Source: Corynebacterium sp. HMSC29G08 (GTDB lineage Bacteria; Actinomycetota; Actinomycetes; Mycobacteriales; Mycobacteriaceae). From it: a DNA stretch of 64,000 bases. The stretch covers positions 1 to 64,000 of the forward strand of contig NZ_KV786268.1 in assembly GCF_001806875.1 (NCBI RefSeq). The letters run 5' to 3'. Positions 19,301-26,576 of the stretch are shown piece by piece. The translations under genes and the position numbers were made by a program. Position 1 is the stretch's first letter. Every line of letters begins with the position of its first letter. The notes beneath the pieces are model-generated. The model was not told the DNA's origin and made no database searches. It saw nothing but the letters and a program-made list of their open reading frames with translations.

Positions 19301-19622
19301 TCCAGGTCGCACCGAGGCGCAGGTAGGAGCGGGTCAGCTCGTCCAAGTCCTCGGAGTGCTCGCGACGCCAGGCACCACGGCAGTAGGTGATCATCGTGCG
19401 GCCCGAGCGCTTCTGGTTGTCCGCGGCCGCGTTGAAGGAGCGTTTACTCGGTGGGACGAGAAGCGCGGAGATGGCGTCGATAAGCGTGGACTTGCCCGAG
19501 CCCGAAGAGCCCGTGATCAGGTAGCCCTCACGCGCGATGTCGATGCTGTGCAGACCGTTGAAGGTGCCCCAGTTGTACACCTGGATGCGCGAAAGACGGA
19601 ATTGGCCGGGGATGGGTGTCAT
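16287..19622 (-). CDS. jetC: Wadjet JetC, SMC-like ATPase
   Basis: 1111-residue SMC/MukB-like ATPase, the loop-extruding motor of the Wadjet complex. Walker A is GSSGSGKST at about residues 38-46. Long coiled-coil arms fill the middle, with a hinge-like region around residues 480-620. Near the C-terminus are the ABC signature LSGGQAQKLSS and Walker B TIVLDEAFDLAD (about residue 1041). The head halves at the two ends and the long coiled coil between them are the expected plan. It overlaps jetB by 4 bases (ATGA) and jetD by 14 bases, so the four genes are tightly coupled. Confidence 0.95.
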   Translation of the reverse strand: MTPIPGQFRLSRIQVYNWGTFNGLHSIDIAREGYLITGSSGSGKSTLIDAISALLVPPSKRSFNAAADNQKRSGRTMITYCRGAWRREHSEDLDELTRSYLRLGATWSGVVLRYDNGLGQTVTACRLMFLSANAHTDQDITDLYLLLPEEAELTQFEALAVKNLLVTQAKQDYADALYVGRKHSQFIHALQRALGIADSGALELLHRTQSAKTLGDLNHLMRTFMLPEPDTFAVAKQAAENFNALHGAYTSVVNAREQIEHLVPVREAALGREKIARATAAVSEEQAWVDPFVFSWKAQFAQRACERHSTDMVALSSTIAVGEAEVETLSREREELRQLIDGKQDTGLVKAAIARDTRRKRLVQVEAAAEAFTTRLQTLQLTPPGTAEEFARLTHQLGKDLENLHAQQEAEDAKATTAIKQVGKLEEAKQAFETELKTLRKYSSAMDAKLLRARAKIADAAGIREKELPFVADLISVTEGEGTWQGAAERVMGGFARTLLVPEEHYRAVSTAIDATHLGAKLQYTRITPEHELAAPMRFQRGSLGTKIDVAEGRFHNWVQSQLSRRFDHQCCESMDEFRRARRAVTLSGQVKHSETDHVKDDRRRIDDTSTWVLWGNLDDKIDALVGQLRRVGDELAQARKARDTAKRRVDTAREQSSTVKRLQETTDFSAIDTATATRLLHEAQELVDRLTDGNAEIAELKKQFHVRETRLHEAQGQLNGLIEQRGGLRQKLEHAEQMLAEAQARLEQGHPPEEIQGRLAERADDITEGNVDRVHQQLRTTISAELEKLNRRDIEFEAKMLDAMRRYLHRWENRKGDLQAEAGYQHAFMQELDRLETENLPKVEQEFKDLLQEQTRTHFGRLRRLIREAAANTRKSIETINASLAQVEFYPGTHLQIEVREAQPQIARNFIELIDATLEGMINEADLEDSERRFHTIREVIEAVTISDTTSAREQKLRLDTRQHVKFLGVEYGTDGVRGAVYDSAEGLSGGQAQKLSSFCLAAALRYRLTGMGATTSQAQASVVQVDDAMYPRFGTIVLDEAFDLADAEFTRAGMEAFRKFGFHMILATPDKLLQPVQDYIGGVLIVECPDRKHSQTSVLTIEEALDENL

Positions 19623-20206
19623 GGTTGCTCCTTGGTCAGGGTGCGGAAGGATTCGGTGACGGCGGCGATTTCCTCGCCGCTGAAGACGATGCGCAGCACG
19701 GGAGAGACCTCGAAGCGGCCCTCAGTAGGGGTGTCGATGACTATTGAGCTCCGCTTCATCTTGTTCCAGGACGCGTTGAATTGCTTCCGCGGATTCGTCT
19801 TATCTGTCGTCGCCTGCCCCTGGTACGGCACGGTGGCCTCGAAGACTTCGTCCTCGTTAACGATCGTGCGCTCGTTCGGACTGGTGGAGACGAGCTCGCG
19901 CCGCAGGTGCAGAATGACCACCGTATCCATAAAGGTCAGCGGCAATTTCCGCAGCATCGTGCGCTTGTCCGGCACCTCCACGTCCCACGTCTTGGTGTAG
20001 GCCACGCCGGCGTCGTCGTCCACGATCAGCGTGAGAAACAGGTTGTCCAGCTGCTGCGCCAGTACCTCGCGCGAGGCCGACACCGTTTGAAACACCTCGC
20101 GCGTCTTCATGCTGGACACGTACGGTCCGCGGATCAGCTCGGCGAGCGCGCGCCGCTGCGGTCCGGTGAGCGTGCCCGTGTCGCCGTCGTAAAGCATGGT
20201 GTCCAT
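19619..20206 (-). CDS. jetB: Wadjet JetB, MukE-like subunit
   Basis: 195-residue DUF4194 protein, the MukE/kite-like partner that bridges the JetA kleisin and the JetC motor. No catalytic motif is expected. Sequence consists of winged-helix-type segments (LTGPQRRALAELIRGPYVSS, LDNLFLTLIVDDDAGVAYTK). The assignment rests on size, order and overlap: it starts immediately after the jetA stop and shares ATGA with jetC. On its own the sequence would be hard to name; within this operon the call is safe. Confidence 0.9.
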   Translation of the reverse strand: MDTMLYDGDTGTLTGPQRRALAELIRGPYVSSMKTREVFQTVSASREVLAQQLDNLFLTLIVDDDAGVAYTKTWDVEVPDKRTMLRKLPLTFMDTVVILHLRRELVSTSPNERTIVNEDEVFEATVPYQGQATTDKTNPRKQFNASWNKMKRSSIVIDTPTEGRFEVSPVLRIVFSGEEIAAVTESFRTLTKEQP

Positions 20207-21676
20207 TTATGCTCCAATCTTCGAGTCAAATTCGTATCGTTCGTACCGCGCGCGCCACCGCGTGCCGTCGGCCCGCTGCCAGTGCAGCCACTCCGTGCCG
20301 TCGCGTCGTTTACCGTGCGTGCGCGCGAGCTTGATCAGCCCCACCACGCTCGCCAGTCCCTGGGTCGCCGGGTGTGCGCCGAGCACATCGCTTATCGACG
20401 CCACACCCTCCCGCCCCACTACCTCATCCACAGCCCCACGCAACTCCGCCCAGTCGATCTCGTTCTCCCGGATACGCCTGCGCATCGCCTCCATGTCGAT
20501 CGTGCCCTGCTCGTTGATCTCCATGCCCCGCTCGACCTTGTACTCCATCGGGTCGTGCAGCTTCCAGCTGGACAGCGACGTCGGCTGCATCGTGGTTAAC
20601 TCCAGCTCAACACCGACCGACGACTGCGTGCCGATGTCCTCCTGCGCAAGCTGCAACGCCAACTGCTGCGCGGCATTAATGGACTTGATCAGCGCCTGCT
20701 GGGACTCGGCCTCGCGGGATTGCACGAAGCGCCGCAGCGAGCGCGAAAGCGTGGTCATCGAGTCGTGCACCTGGCCCGAGGACACATCCAGCGTGTCCAC
20801 GAACTGGCCGAGCTCAGCGCGCTCCAGCGGCGAGAGCTTATGCACAAACTCGCGCGATAAGACGGTGTCCACCGTCGCGTCTAGCTGCTTCGACTGCTCC
20901 GGATCCAAGAACACCTCGTAGAATCCGCTGAACGCCTTGCCTGCCTCCGACTGCGTGATCAGGTCCACGCCCCGGAACACGTTGTCCAGCACGTCGCCCG
21001 CGTGCAGCGTCTCCTCCACAATGGACTCGCGTAAGTGCCGGTCCACCTCCTCGATCTCTTCGCGCACGCGCGAAAAGTCCGTGGGCAGGTCGCTGACTAG
21101 CGAGAGGATCTCGCGCGCCTTCTCGACCGCCTCTTCGTCCGAGATGGTGGCCACGCCGCCCACGCGAATCTGGTCGATCTTGCGCTGGATCGCGTCACGC
21201 TGCGCCTCCAACCTGCGGATCGCGTTGGTCTCGTCCTCATCCGTCTCGGCGGCCAGGTCCTCGAGGCCGGTGATCAGGGTGCTCAACCGCGATTTGGTCA
21301 CCGAGCGCTGCGGGTTTGTCAGCTGCTGCACGTAGTCCAGCGCCTGGTGCGCATCCGTAGACAGCTCGTAGAACTCCTCGCGCGCGCTCTGGGGACTGCG
21401 GCGGATCAGGTAGCCTGCTTTGACCCAGTCGTTGATGTACGCGACCGCCGACTTCGGCAGCTCCAGCTCCGTCTGCTCGCGGATATCGGTGAGCAGCGCC
21501 TCTACCGACAGCGCGAGATCCGACCCCGCTACCTGCCGGTTATCCGCCTGGAAAACGGAGCTGAATATTGCCAGGATCGCTGGCGCGTTCGTGGCGCGCA
21601 GTAGAGCCCAGGCCGGGGTGTGATCCGCCAGTCTGAGCATCATCAGCGTGTCCGCAATGGCAGTTGTTCGGTTCAT
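20207..21676 (-). CDS. jetA: Wadjet JetA, kleisin-like subunit
   Basis: DUF3375 protein of about 489 residues, first gene of the Wadjet operon and the MukF-like kleisin of the complex. The N-terminus (LRLADHTPAWALLRATNAPAI) is a winged-helix-like region typical of the family. The middle is helical and charged, with coiled-coil character (LEAQRDAIQRKIDQI), and the C-terminal domain includes EGVASISDVLGAHPATQGL. I chose the ATG at 21676; a GTG at 21706 would add 10 residues, and neither has a strong ribosome binding site. Upstream lies a short hypothetical gene and an IS3 remnant, i.e. the island edge. Confidence 0.9.
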   Translation of the reverse strand: MNRTTAIADTLMMLRLADHTPAWALLRATNAPAILAIFSSVFQADNRQVAGSDLALSVEALLTDIREQTELELPKSAVAYINDWVKAGYLIRRSPQSAREEFYELSTDAHQALDYVQQLTNPQRSVTKSRLSTLITGLEDLAAETDEDETNAIRRLEAQRDAIQRKIDQIRVGGVATISDEEAVEKAREILSLVSDLPTDFSRVREEIEEVDRHLRESIVEETLHAGDVLDNVFRGVDLITQSEAGKAFSGFYEVFLDPEQSKQLDATVDTVLSREFVHKLSPLERAELGQFVDTLDVSSGQVHDSMTTLSRSLRRFVQSREAESQQALIKSINAAQQLALQLAQEDIGTQSSVGVELELTTMQPTSLSSWKLHDPMEYKVERGMEINEQGTIDMEAMRRRIRENEIDWAELRGAVDEVVGREGVASISDVLGAHPATQGLASVVGLIKLARTHGKRRDGTEWLHWQRADGTRWRARYERYEFDSKIGA

Positions 21677-21733
21677 AGTTTTGAAGCTAGCAACGCCGTC
21701 GGACACGCCCCCGCTATCTTTCGAACAAACGCG

Positions 21734-21997
21734 CTACTCGGGGCTGTTCAGGCCAGATTTCCAGCCTGCGAGCGGGTACTTTGCGTTGAACGGCGTGTAG
21801 TTGACGGTGTATGTTCCCTCGGCAATCGGAGCCTGATAGCACTGCACCCCACTGGTGGTTTGCCCAAGCAGAACGGACCCGTCCCAGCGCGGAAATGCGG
21901 AAGGCTGCGCGTACTCCATCTTTTGTCCAGTTGGGGGTGAGAAGCGAGAAGTTGCAAGCCGCGTGCCAGGCAGTAGCTCGAAAGCTGGGGGTTTCAT
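21734..21997 (-). CDS. Hypothetical protein or gene fragment at island edge
   Basis: An 87-residue frame starting MKPPAFELLPGTRL and ending TPFNAKYPLAGWKSGLNSPE. Composition is normal for a real protein (balanced, aromatic-rich, with phrases like RWDGSVLLGQTTSGVQCYQAP), but I do not recognise the family. The frame remains open further upstream into the IS3 remnant, so this may be the 3' part of a gene cut by that insertion. It lies on the same strand as jetA, upstream of it. Treat it as a possible fragment. Confidence 0.4.
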   Translation of the reverse strand: MKPPAFELLPGTRLATSRFSPPTGQKMEYAQPSAFPRWDGSVLLGQTTSGVQCYQAPIAEGTYTVNYTPFNAKYPLAGWKSGLNSPE

Positions 21998-22053
21998 AGC
22001 ACACGGCCCGTCAAAGGACCCAGTAGGCCCGCCGTGCTGGAAACATCCCAGAA

Positions 22054-22578
22054 TCTGTGCCTGAAGATTTGGCCGCTGAGAACGCGAGACTACGTCGTGA
22101 ACATCAAGAGCTACGCGACACTTACGAGCTGCTGAAAGCTGCCGCAGCTTTTTCGCGTCAGAACTGGACCCAAAACGTGGGAAATGATCCGGTTTATCGA
22201 TGAGTACCGGAGTATTTTCTCTGTCGAGTTCATCTGTAAGACGTTGAAAAATAACCGGGCTGATGGGTTTATCACCTCGCGTGGGTACCGCCAATCCAAG
22301 GCCCGTGGGTCATGTGCTCGTCGTCTTCGCGATGCTGTGCTGGTTGAACGCATTAGTGCTGTTCATCGGGATAATTACGGTGTCTATGGTGTGTGGAAAA
22401 TGTGGCATGCTCGCCGCCGTGACGGAATTGATATCGGTCGTGAACAAACTGTGGGTGGCTGACATTACGTATGCGCGCATTAAGAAAGGTTTTGTGTACG
22501 CCGCGTTTGTCACCGACGTTTTACTCCCGCCGGATCGTTGGGTGGGAGTTATCAGATTCCATGCGCACCGAAGCTTTG
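22054..22578 (+). mobile_element. IS3-family insertion sequence remnant
   Basis: Decayed IS3-type transposase genes. OrfA's C-terminal leucine-zipper part (DLAAENARLRREHQELRDTY) is at 22054-22140. OrfB's N-terminal part starts at 22184 (MIRFIDEYRSIFSVEFICKT), continues through DNYGVYGVWKMWHARRRDGI and stops where an internal stretch is deleted. The integrase start (NKLWVADITYARIKKGFVYA) follows in another frame. An extra T near 22526 shifts the frame again, after which YSRRIVGWELSDSMRTEAL is readable. The rest of the integrase is absent; the sequence passes directly into transporter DNA near 22578. At least one deletion and two frame changes make it inactive. Confidence 0.85.
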
Positions 22579-23141
22579 CCCAGGTGACTATTGCTGCTGC
22601 GGTCCTTTGCTTCCTAGTGCCAGCTGGCAAGAACGCAGCTAACCAGGACCGCAAATATCTGCTGGAGTGGGCAGATTCGAAGGATGTTCCCTGGGGTCTT
22701 CTTCTGTTCGGCGGTGGCCTGTCGCTTTCGGCAATGTTCTCGGCAACGGGATTGAGCGAATGGGTAGGTCAGCAGGTGAGCGGGTTGCAGTCGCTTCCTC
22801 ACTGGGTGATCTTGCTTGCAGTGATGATTGTTTCGCTTGCTTTGACGGAACTTACTTCGAATACCGCAACTGCTGCTGCGTTCCTCTCCATCTTTGGATC
22901 CGTGGCAGTTGGCCTTGGAATCGACCCATTACTGATGACCGTGACGGTTACGCTGGCAGTGTGCTCCGCATACATGTTGCCGGTTGCTACTCCATCTAAC
23001 GCTGTGGCGTACGGATCCGGTGAGATTTCGGTTGCACAAATGGCACGTGCAGGCGTGTGGCTGAATTTCATCTCGATCGCAGTCATCATGGCGGTCCTGC
23101 ACTCGCTGGTACCTCTGGTATTTGGAACCTCAATTAGCTAA
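22579..23141 (+). pseudogene. 3' half of SLC13/DASS anion transporter
   Basis: C-terminal part of a divalent-anion:Na+ symporter (DASS/SLC13). Typical segments are VPWGLLLFGGGLSLSAMFSATG, LTELTSNTATAAAF and MLPVATPSNAVAYGSG. Roughly the first half of the protein is missing, and the sequence is joined to an IS3 transposase fragment. An open frame runs from 22263 across the junction and would encode a chimera, but its first 100 residues are out-of-frame transposase DNA. A complete transporter needs two repeats, so activity is unlikely. It lies 19 bases before catB and may once have carried a catB pathway substrate. Confidence 0.8.
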
Positions 23142-23160
23142 TTCGAGGAGTGAACAAACG

Positions 23161-24282
23161 ATGAGTGATCTACGCATTGAAAAAGTTGAAACGCGGATTC
23201 TAGATGTCCCGCTGTTTAGGCCCCACGGTTTTGCAACGTACACGGCAACGGCGCAGCCGATCTTGCTGGTGAGTGTCACGTTGGAGGGCGGCGTTACCGG
23301 TTTTGGTGAAGGCGTGGTGCCGGGTGGCCCGTGGTGGGGTGGGGAGTCGGTTGAGACGATGCAGGTGATCGTCGAAAAGTATCTTGCCCCAATCATGATC
23401 GGCCGTGAGGTGCATGACCTGGTTGGCATCCTGCGTGACTTCGAGGGGTCCGTGGCCAACATGCGTTTTGCCAAGGCGGCATGCGATGTTGCCATGCATG
23501 ATGCGTGGGCGCGGGCGCTGAACGTGCAGGTACGCGACCTGCTTGGCGGTCGCGCGCGGGATGCGGTGGATGTGACCTGGGCGCTTGGCGTGCTCCCGCT
23601 GGAGGATGCGCTGGCTGAAATTCAGGAGCGCCGCGAGACACTCGGCACCCGCTCCTTCAAGCTCAAGATGGGTGCGGGCGACCCAGATCGTGACACCAAG
23701 CGCATCGCCGAGCTTGCGGCCGCACTCAATGGTGAGGTGGGCTTGCGTATCGACGTCAACGCCCGCTGGGACCGCCTCACCTCCCTGCGCTTTTTGCCCA
23801 GGCTTGCCGACGTCGGCGTAGAACTCTTCGAACAACCCACCCCAGCCCACGACCTGGACACCCTGCGCGAACTCACCACCCGCATCGGCGTACCCGTCAT
23901 GGCGGATGAGTCAGTGTGCTCACCGGCAGACGCCCTGGCCGTGGTGCAGCACAAGGCTGCCGACGTGGTGGCGATCAAAACGACGAAGCTTGGCGGCCTG
24001 ATCGAATCGAAGAAAACCGCCGCGATTGCCGAGGCCGCAGGGCTTGCATGCCACGGCGCAACCTCGCTTGAAGGCCCGTTCGGTACCGCGGCGTCACTGC
24101 ACTTCGCGTGCGCGACGCCTGCGATCAACTTCGGCTCCGAGCTCTTCGGCCCGCTGCTGCTGAAGGAGTCCTACACCACCGAAGACCTGGTGTACGAAAA
24201 CGGCGAAGTCCGCCTGCCTACCGGCCCGGGCCTGGGCCTGGAACCGGATTGGGACAAGGTCAACTTCTTTACGCGCAAATAA
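23161..24282 (+). CDS. catB: Muconate cycloisomerase
   Basis: 373-residue enolase-superfamily enzyme that converts cis,cis-muconate to muconolactone, the step before CatC. The catalytic lysine motif is SFKLKMGAGD, and the metal ligands are in LRIDVNARWD, ELFEQPTPAHD and VMADESVCS, with the second lysine in AIKTTKLGG. Length and motif spacing are normal. Start: the ATG has a GAGGAG site 9-10 bases upstream. In relatives it is next to catA and catC; here neither is adjacent. Upstream is the IS-truncated transporter, so any original promoter may have been lost. Confidence 0.94.
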   Translation: MSDLRIEKVETRILDVPLFRPHGFATYTATAQPILLVSVTLEGGVTGFGEGVVPGGPWWGGESVETMQVIVEKYLAPIMIGREVHDLVGILRDFEGSVANMRFAKAACDVAMHDAWARALNVQVRDLLGGRARDAVDVTWALGVLPLEDALAEIQERRETLGTRSFKLKMGAGDPDRDTKRIAELAAALNGEVGLRIDVNARWDRLTSLRFLPRLADVGVELFEQPTPAHDLDTLRELTTRIGVPVMADESVCSPADALAVVQHKAADVVAIKTTKLGGLIESKKTAAIAEAAGLACHGATSLEGPFGTAASLHFACATPAINFGSELFGPLLLKESYTTEDLVYENGEVRLPTGPGLGLEPDWDKVNFFTRK

Positions 24283-24291
24283 TCCCGCGCG

Positions 24292-25083
24292 TTAGGCGGC
24301 GATGAACTCGCGCAGGGCCTCGGTGACTTCCTCAGGCACCTCGACGGTAGGAACGTGCGCACCAGCGCTCAGCGTCACCGCTGTCGCAGGCCCAGCCGTA
24401 GCCTGACCAATAGCGTGGACCACCTCGGGCGGTGTGGAAGCATCATCAGGTCCAGCGACGGTCAACACCGGGACCTGCACCTTTGCTAGATCCTCAGTGA
24501 AATTCCACTTTGCCAACGCATCCGAGCAGGAGGCGTAGCCGATACCGCGCGTGGTTAAAATCATGCGGCGCAACGCGTCGTTGGTGGCGGGGTGGGACTT
24601 CGCGAAAGCGTCGCTAAGCCAAAGCCCAACTACCGCATCTGCCATCGGCGCGATGCCCTCGGCGCGAGTGAGCTCCGCACGCGGGTCCCACTTCTCCGGG
24701 CCACCGAAATAGGAAGCGGTGCACAAAAACGCGGCCTTTTTCACGCGATCCGAGTTCGCAGCGAGGTATTGCGCAACCGCCCCACCAAGCGAAAGCCCAA
24801 CCACAATGAACTCCGTCACGCCCGCGCAATCCAGTGTGTCCAGCACGTCCTGCGCCAAGTCCCCAACGGTGGTCTCGCCAGGCGCCACGGTTGGGTCAGA
24901 GGAGAGGCCGTGGCCGCGATGGTCAATCGCAATAACCCGGTTCTCTGCCGCCAGCGCGTTCAGCTGCGGCAGCCACATGTCCACCGTCGATGCAATGGAG
25001 CCAAGAAAAACAACCGTTTTTTCGGGTTTCGTTGGGCTTGTCGGGTTTGTCGGGCCAAAATCCACGTAGTGCAAAACCGTCAT
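24292..25083 (-). CDS. pcaD: 3-oxoadipate enol-lactonase
   Basis: Alpha/beta hydrolase of 263 residues that opens beta-ketoadipate enol-lactone to beta-ketoadipate, the step where the catechol and protocatechuate branches meet. Triad candidates are the serine in VVGLSLGGAV, the aspartate in VAGPDDAST and the histidine in SAGAHVPTVE. The oxyanion region HYVDFG...VVFLGSI is also typical. It follows the TetR gene by 9 bases on the same strand, and its stop is 9 bases from the convergent catB stop. Standing alone, without pcaC, it fits a strain with only the catechol branch nearby. Confidence 0.88.
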   Translation of the reverse strand: MTVLHYVDFGPTNPTSPTKPEKTVVFLGSIASTVDMWLPQLNALAAENRVIAIDHRGHGLSSDPTVAPGETTVGDLAQDVLDTLDCAGVTEFIVVGLSLGGAVAQYLAANSDRVKKAAFLCTASYFGGPEKWDPRAELTRAEGIAPMADAVVGLWLSDAFAKSHPATNDALRRMILTTRGIGYASCSDALAKWNFTEDLAKVQVPVLTVAGPDDASTPPEVVHAIGQATAGPATAVTLSAGAHVPTVEVPEEVTEALREFIAA

Positions 25084-25092
25084 GCACAAAGA

Positions 25093-25659
25093 CTACCCAG
25101 CAACAATGCCCACTGCCATCGTATGCAGCGTTGTTTGTGCCTCCGCGAGTTTGCTTGGGCGCTTGGCAAAATCCGCCGCCCGCAGGATCGCGGCGTTGAG
25201 TAGCGAGATGTCCACCGCCGACACCCCAGGACAAAATTTGGCCACAATTGTTTGGAAACCGGCATGCACGCGCTGCACCTCCGGGTCCGCAAAGGCCTCC
25301 GGAATATGCTGCACCGCCGTCATCAGCTGGCCGTGCGAGCTCTTCGTAAACAGCTCAAGCGTTGCATCGACGTAGGCGCAGATGCGCTCCTTGGGTGCTG
25401 GCGGCGCCTGTTGAATCTTCGCCTCAAGCTCCGCGTTCCACTCCTCAGTTGCTGTGATGAGAAGTTGCACCAGCAGGTCGTGCTGCGAGGACGCGTAGCG
25501 GTAGATGCTCGGGCGCGCCAGCCCAACCTCAGCGGCAACCTCCGCAAGTGACGGCACCTTGCCGCGGCCCTCAACGATCAACCTTTCCGCAGCCTCAAGC
25601 ACCGCGCGGTGTTGCATGGCGCGGTGCTCGGCGACAGTCGGCTCTGTGATCTTGGGCAT
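25093..25659 (-). CDS. TetR-family regulator upstream of pcaD
   Basis: 188-residue TetR-type regulator. The N-terminal helix-turn-helix is at about residues 18-55 (VPSLAEVAAEVGLARPSIYRY), followed by a helical ligand domain. Start: MPKITEPTVAEHRAM at 25659; a start 10 residues earlier adds only basic, unlikely sequence. It forms a two-gene unit with pcaD, so it probably controls pcaD in response to an aromatic or pathway intermediate. The ligand is not visible. No palindrome typical of a TetR operator was evident in the first 50 bases upstream. Confidence 0.82.
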   Translation of the reverse strand: MPKITEPTVAEHRAMQHRAVLEAAERLIVEGRGKVPSLAEVAAEVGLARPSIYRYASSQHDLLVQLLITATEEWNAELEAKIQQAPPAPKERICAYVDATLELFTKSSHGQLMTAVQHIPEAFADPEVQRVHAGFQTIVAKFCPGVSAVDISLLNAAILRAADFAKRPSKLAEAQTTLHTMAVGIVAG

Positions 25660-25715
25660 ACTCGCCAGTTTACGACGCCTACCGCCCATGACATAACAAC
25701 GCCGTGTTTCTAAGG

Positions 25716-25781
25716 TGTGCTGCCGCGTGTCTTGCGCTGCCGTGGGCTTGTGCTGCCGTGCGTCTTGTGCTGCCGCAGGCT
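25716..25781. repeat. 33-bp imperfect tandem repeat
   Basis: Two adjacent 33-base units (25716-25748 and 25749-25781) beginning TGTGCTGCCG and differing at only a few positions. Each unit itself contains GCTGCCG twice. It lies upstream of the TetR gene and runs into the 88-bp palindrome repeat. Confidence 0.6.
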
Positions 25782-25865
25782 TTGTAGCTAAACCCCGAAC
25801 ACAAGACTACGGATAGGCCCTCAAAACATGGCGTATCCGTAGTGTTCCGTTCGGGGTTTGCGGGA
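25778..25865. repeat. 88-bp palindromic repeat, copy 1
   Basis: Identical over 88 bases to 26353-26440. Its inside is a large imperfect palindrome: outer arms AAACCCCGAAC (25790-25800) and GTTCGGGGTTT (25849-25859), a 5/5 internal loop, inner arms ACTACGGATA (25806-25815) and TATCCGTAGT (25834-25843), and an 18-base loop. There is no coding capacity and no T-run, so it is not a simple terminator. Two exact copies 575 bp apart suggest recent duplication or mobility. Confidence 0.85.
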
Positions 25866-26352
25866 GATTCCGTTTCCGGGACCCCGTTTAGTCCCCGAAA
25901 ACTCGGCGAAAACGGGATTCTTCAATCGGAGTTACTCCCAGAGTGCAGCTGCGGCGGGGCCCGGGGTTGGAGCGGGCGCCGGGGCTGCGGGGAAGCGCTG
26001 GAATAGTGCAGGGTCTGTGGGTGCCTCCGAAATTACGAAACGCAAAGTGAAACCGTTTCGAAACGCAAATTGTGCAGGTGGGGCGGGGTGAGTGTCGAGA
26101 GGTGAGCGTTGCCGCCAACGGCCAACGTTTTTGCAGTGCCCGGGTGGGCCGGAGCTGACGGTCCAGTTGCTCTTACTTCCAGGTCAGTTGCGCTGACCTT
26201 GTGTTTTTATGTCGAGGTGTTTTTATGTCGAGCTCCAGATCGAAACGGGGCAGCACGTTTCGATGTTGGTTAGGGGGCACGGTTGTCTCAGCGCCCGGTT
26301 CCCAGGATGGCTGCGGCGAACTCATCTACTCGAGGTCTGTAGGAAATCCGCG
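25866..26352. other. Spacer between the 88-bp repeats, no gene seen
   Basis: 487 bases with no supported gene. Two CGAAACGCAAA direct repeats lie near 26035-26070 around a GTTTCGAAAC palindrome. At 26181-26199 is the hairpin AGGTCAG-ttgcg-CTGACCT followed by a short T-run. At 26201-26232 a perfect 16-bp tandem duplication (GTGTTTTTATGTCGAG twice) follows. The hairpin plus T-run resembles a weak + strand terminator. Confidence 0.5.
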
Positions 26353-26440
26353 GGCTTTGTAGCTAAACCCCGAACACAAGACTACGGATAGGCCCTCAAA
26401 ACATGGCGTATCCGTAGTGTTCCGTTCGGGGTTTGCGGGA
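26353..26440. repeat. 88-bp palindromic repeat, copy 2
   Basis: Exact copy of 25778-25865 in the same orientation, with the same two-tier palindrome. It ends 136 bases before the chosen glfT2 start, so it sits where the promoter of the envelope gene run would be expected. Confidence 0.85.
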
Positions 26441-26576
26441 AAACGCAGGAAAGCGCGCCAAACAACGCCGCCCGAGCGCAGCAAACCGCCCCGGCGGGAG
26501 CGGTTCAGAGCCCTGCTCAGCTCCTCCACAGCGAGCCACACCTGGATTCGGCCCTCGAGCGGTTACGCTGTGTGCT

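Noticed and set aside
22263-22578. N-terminal part of the transporter as a real protein start
   Set aside because: The residues come from an IS3 transposase gene read out of frame; the proper frames give transposase motifs.
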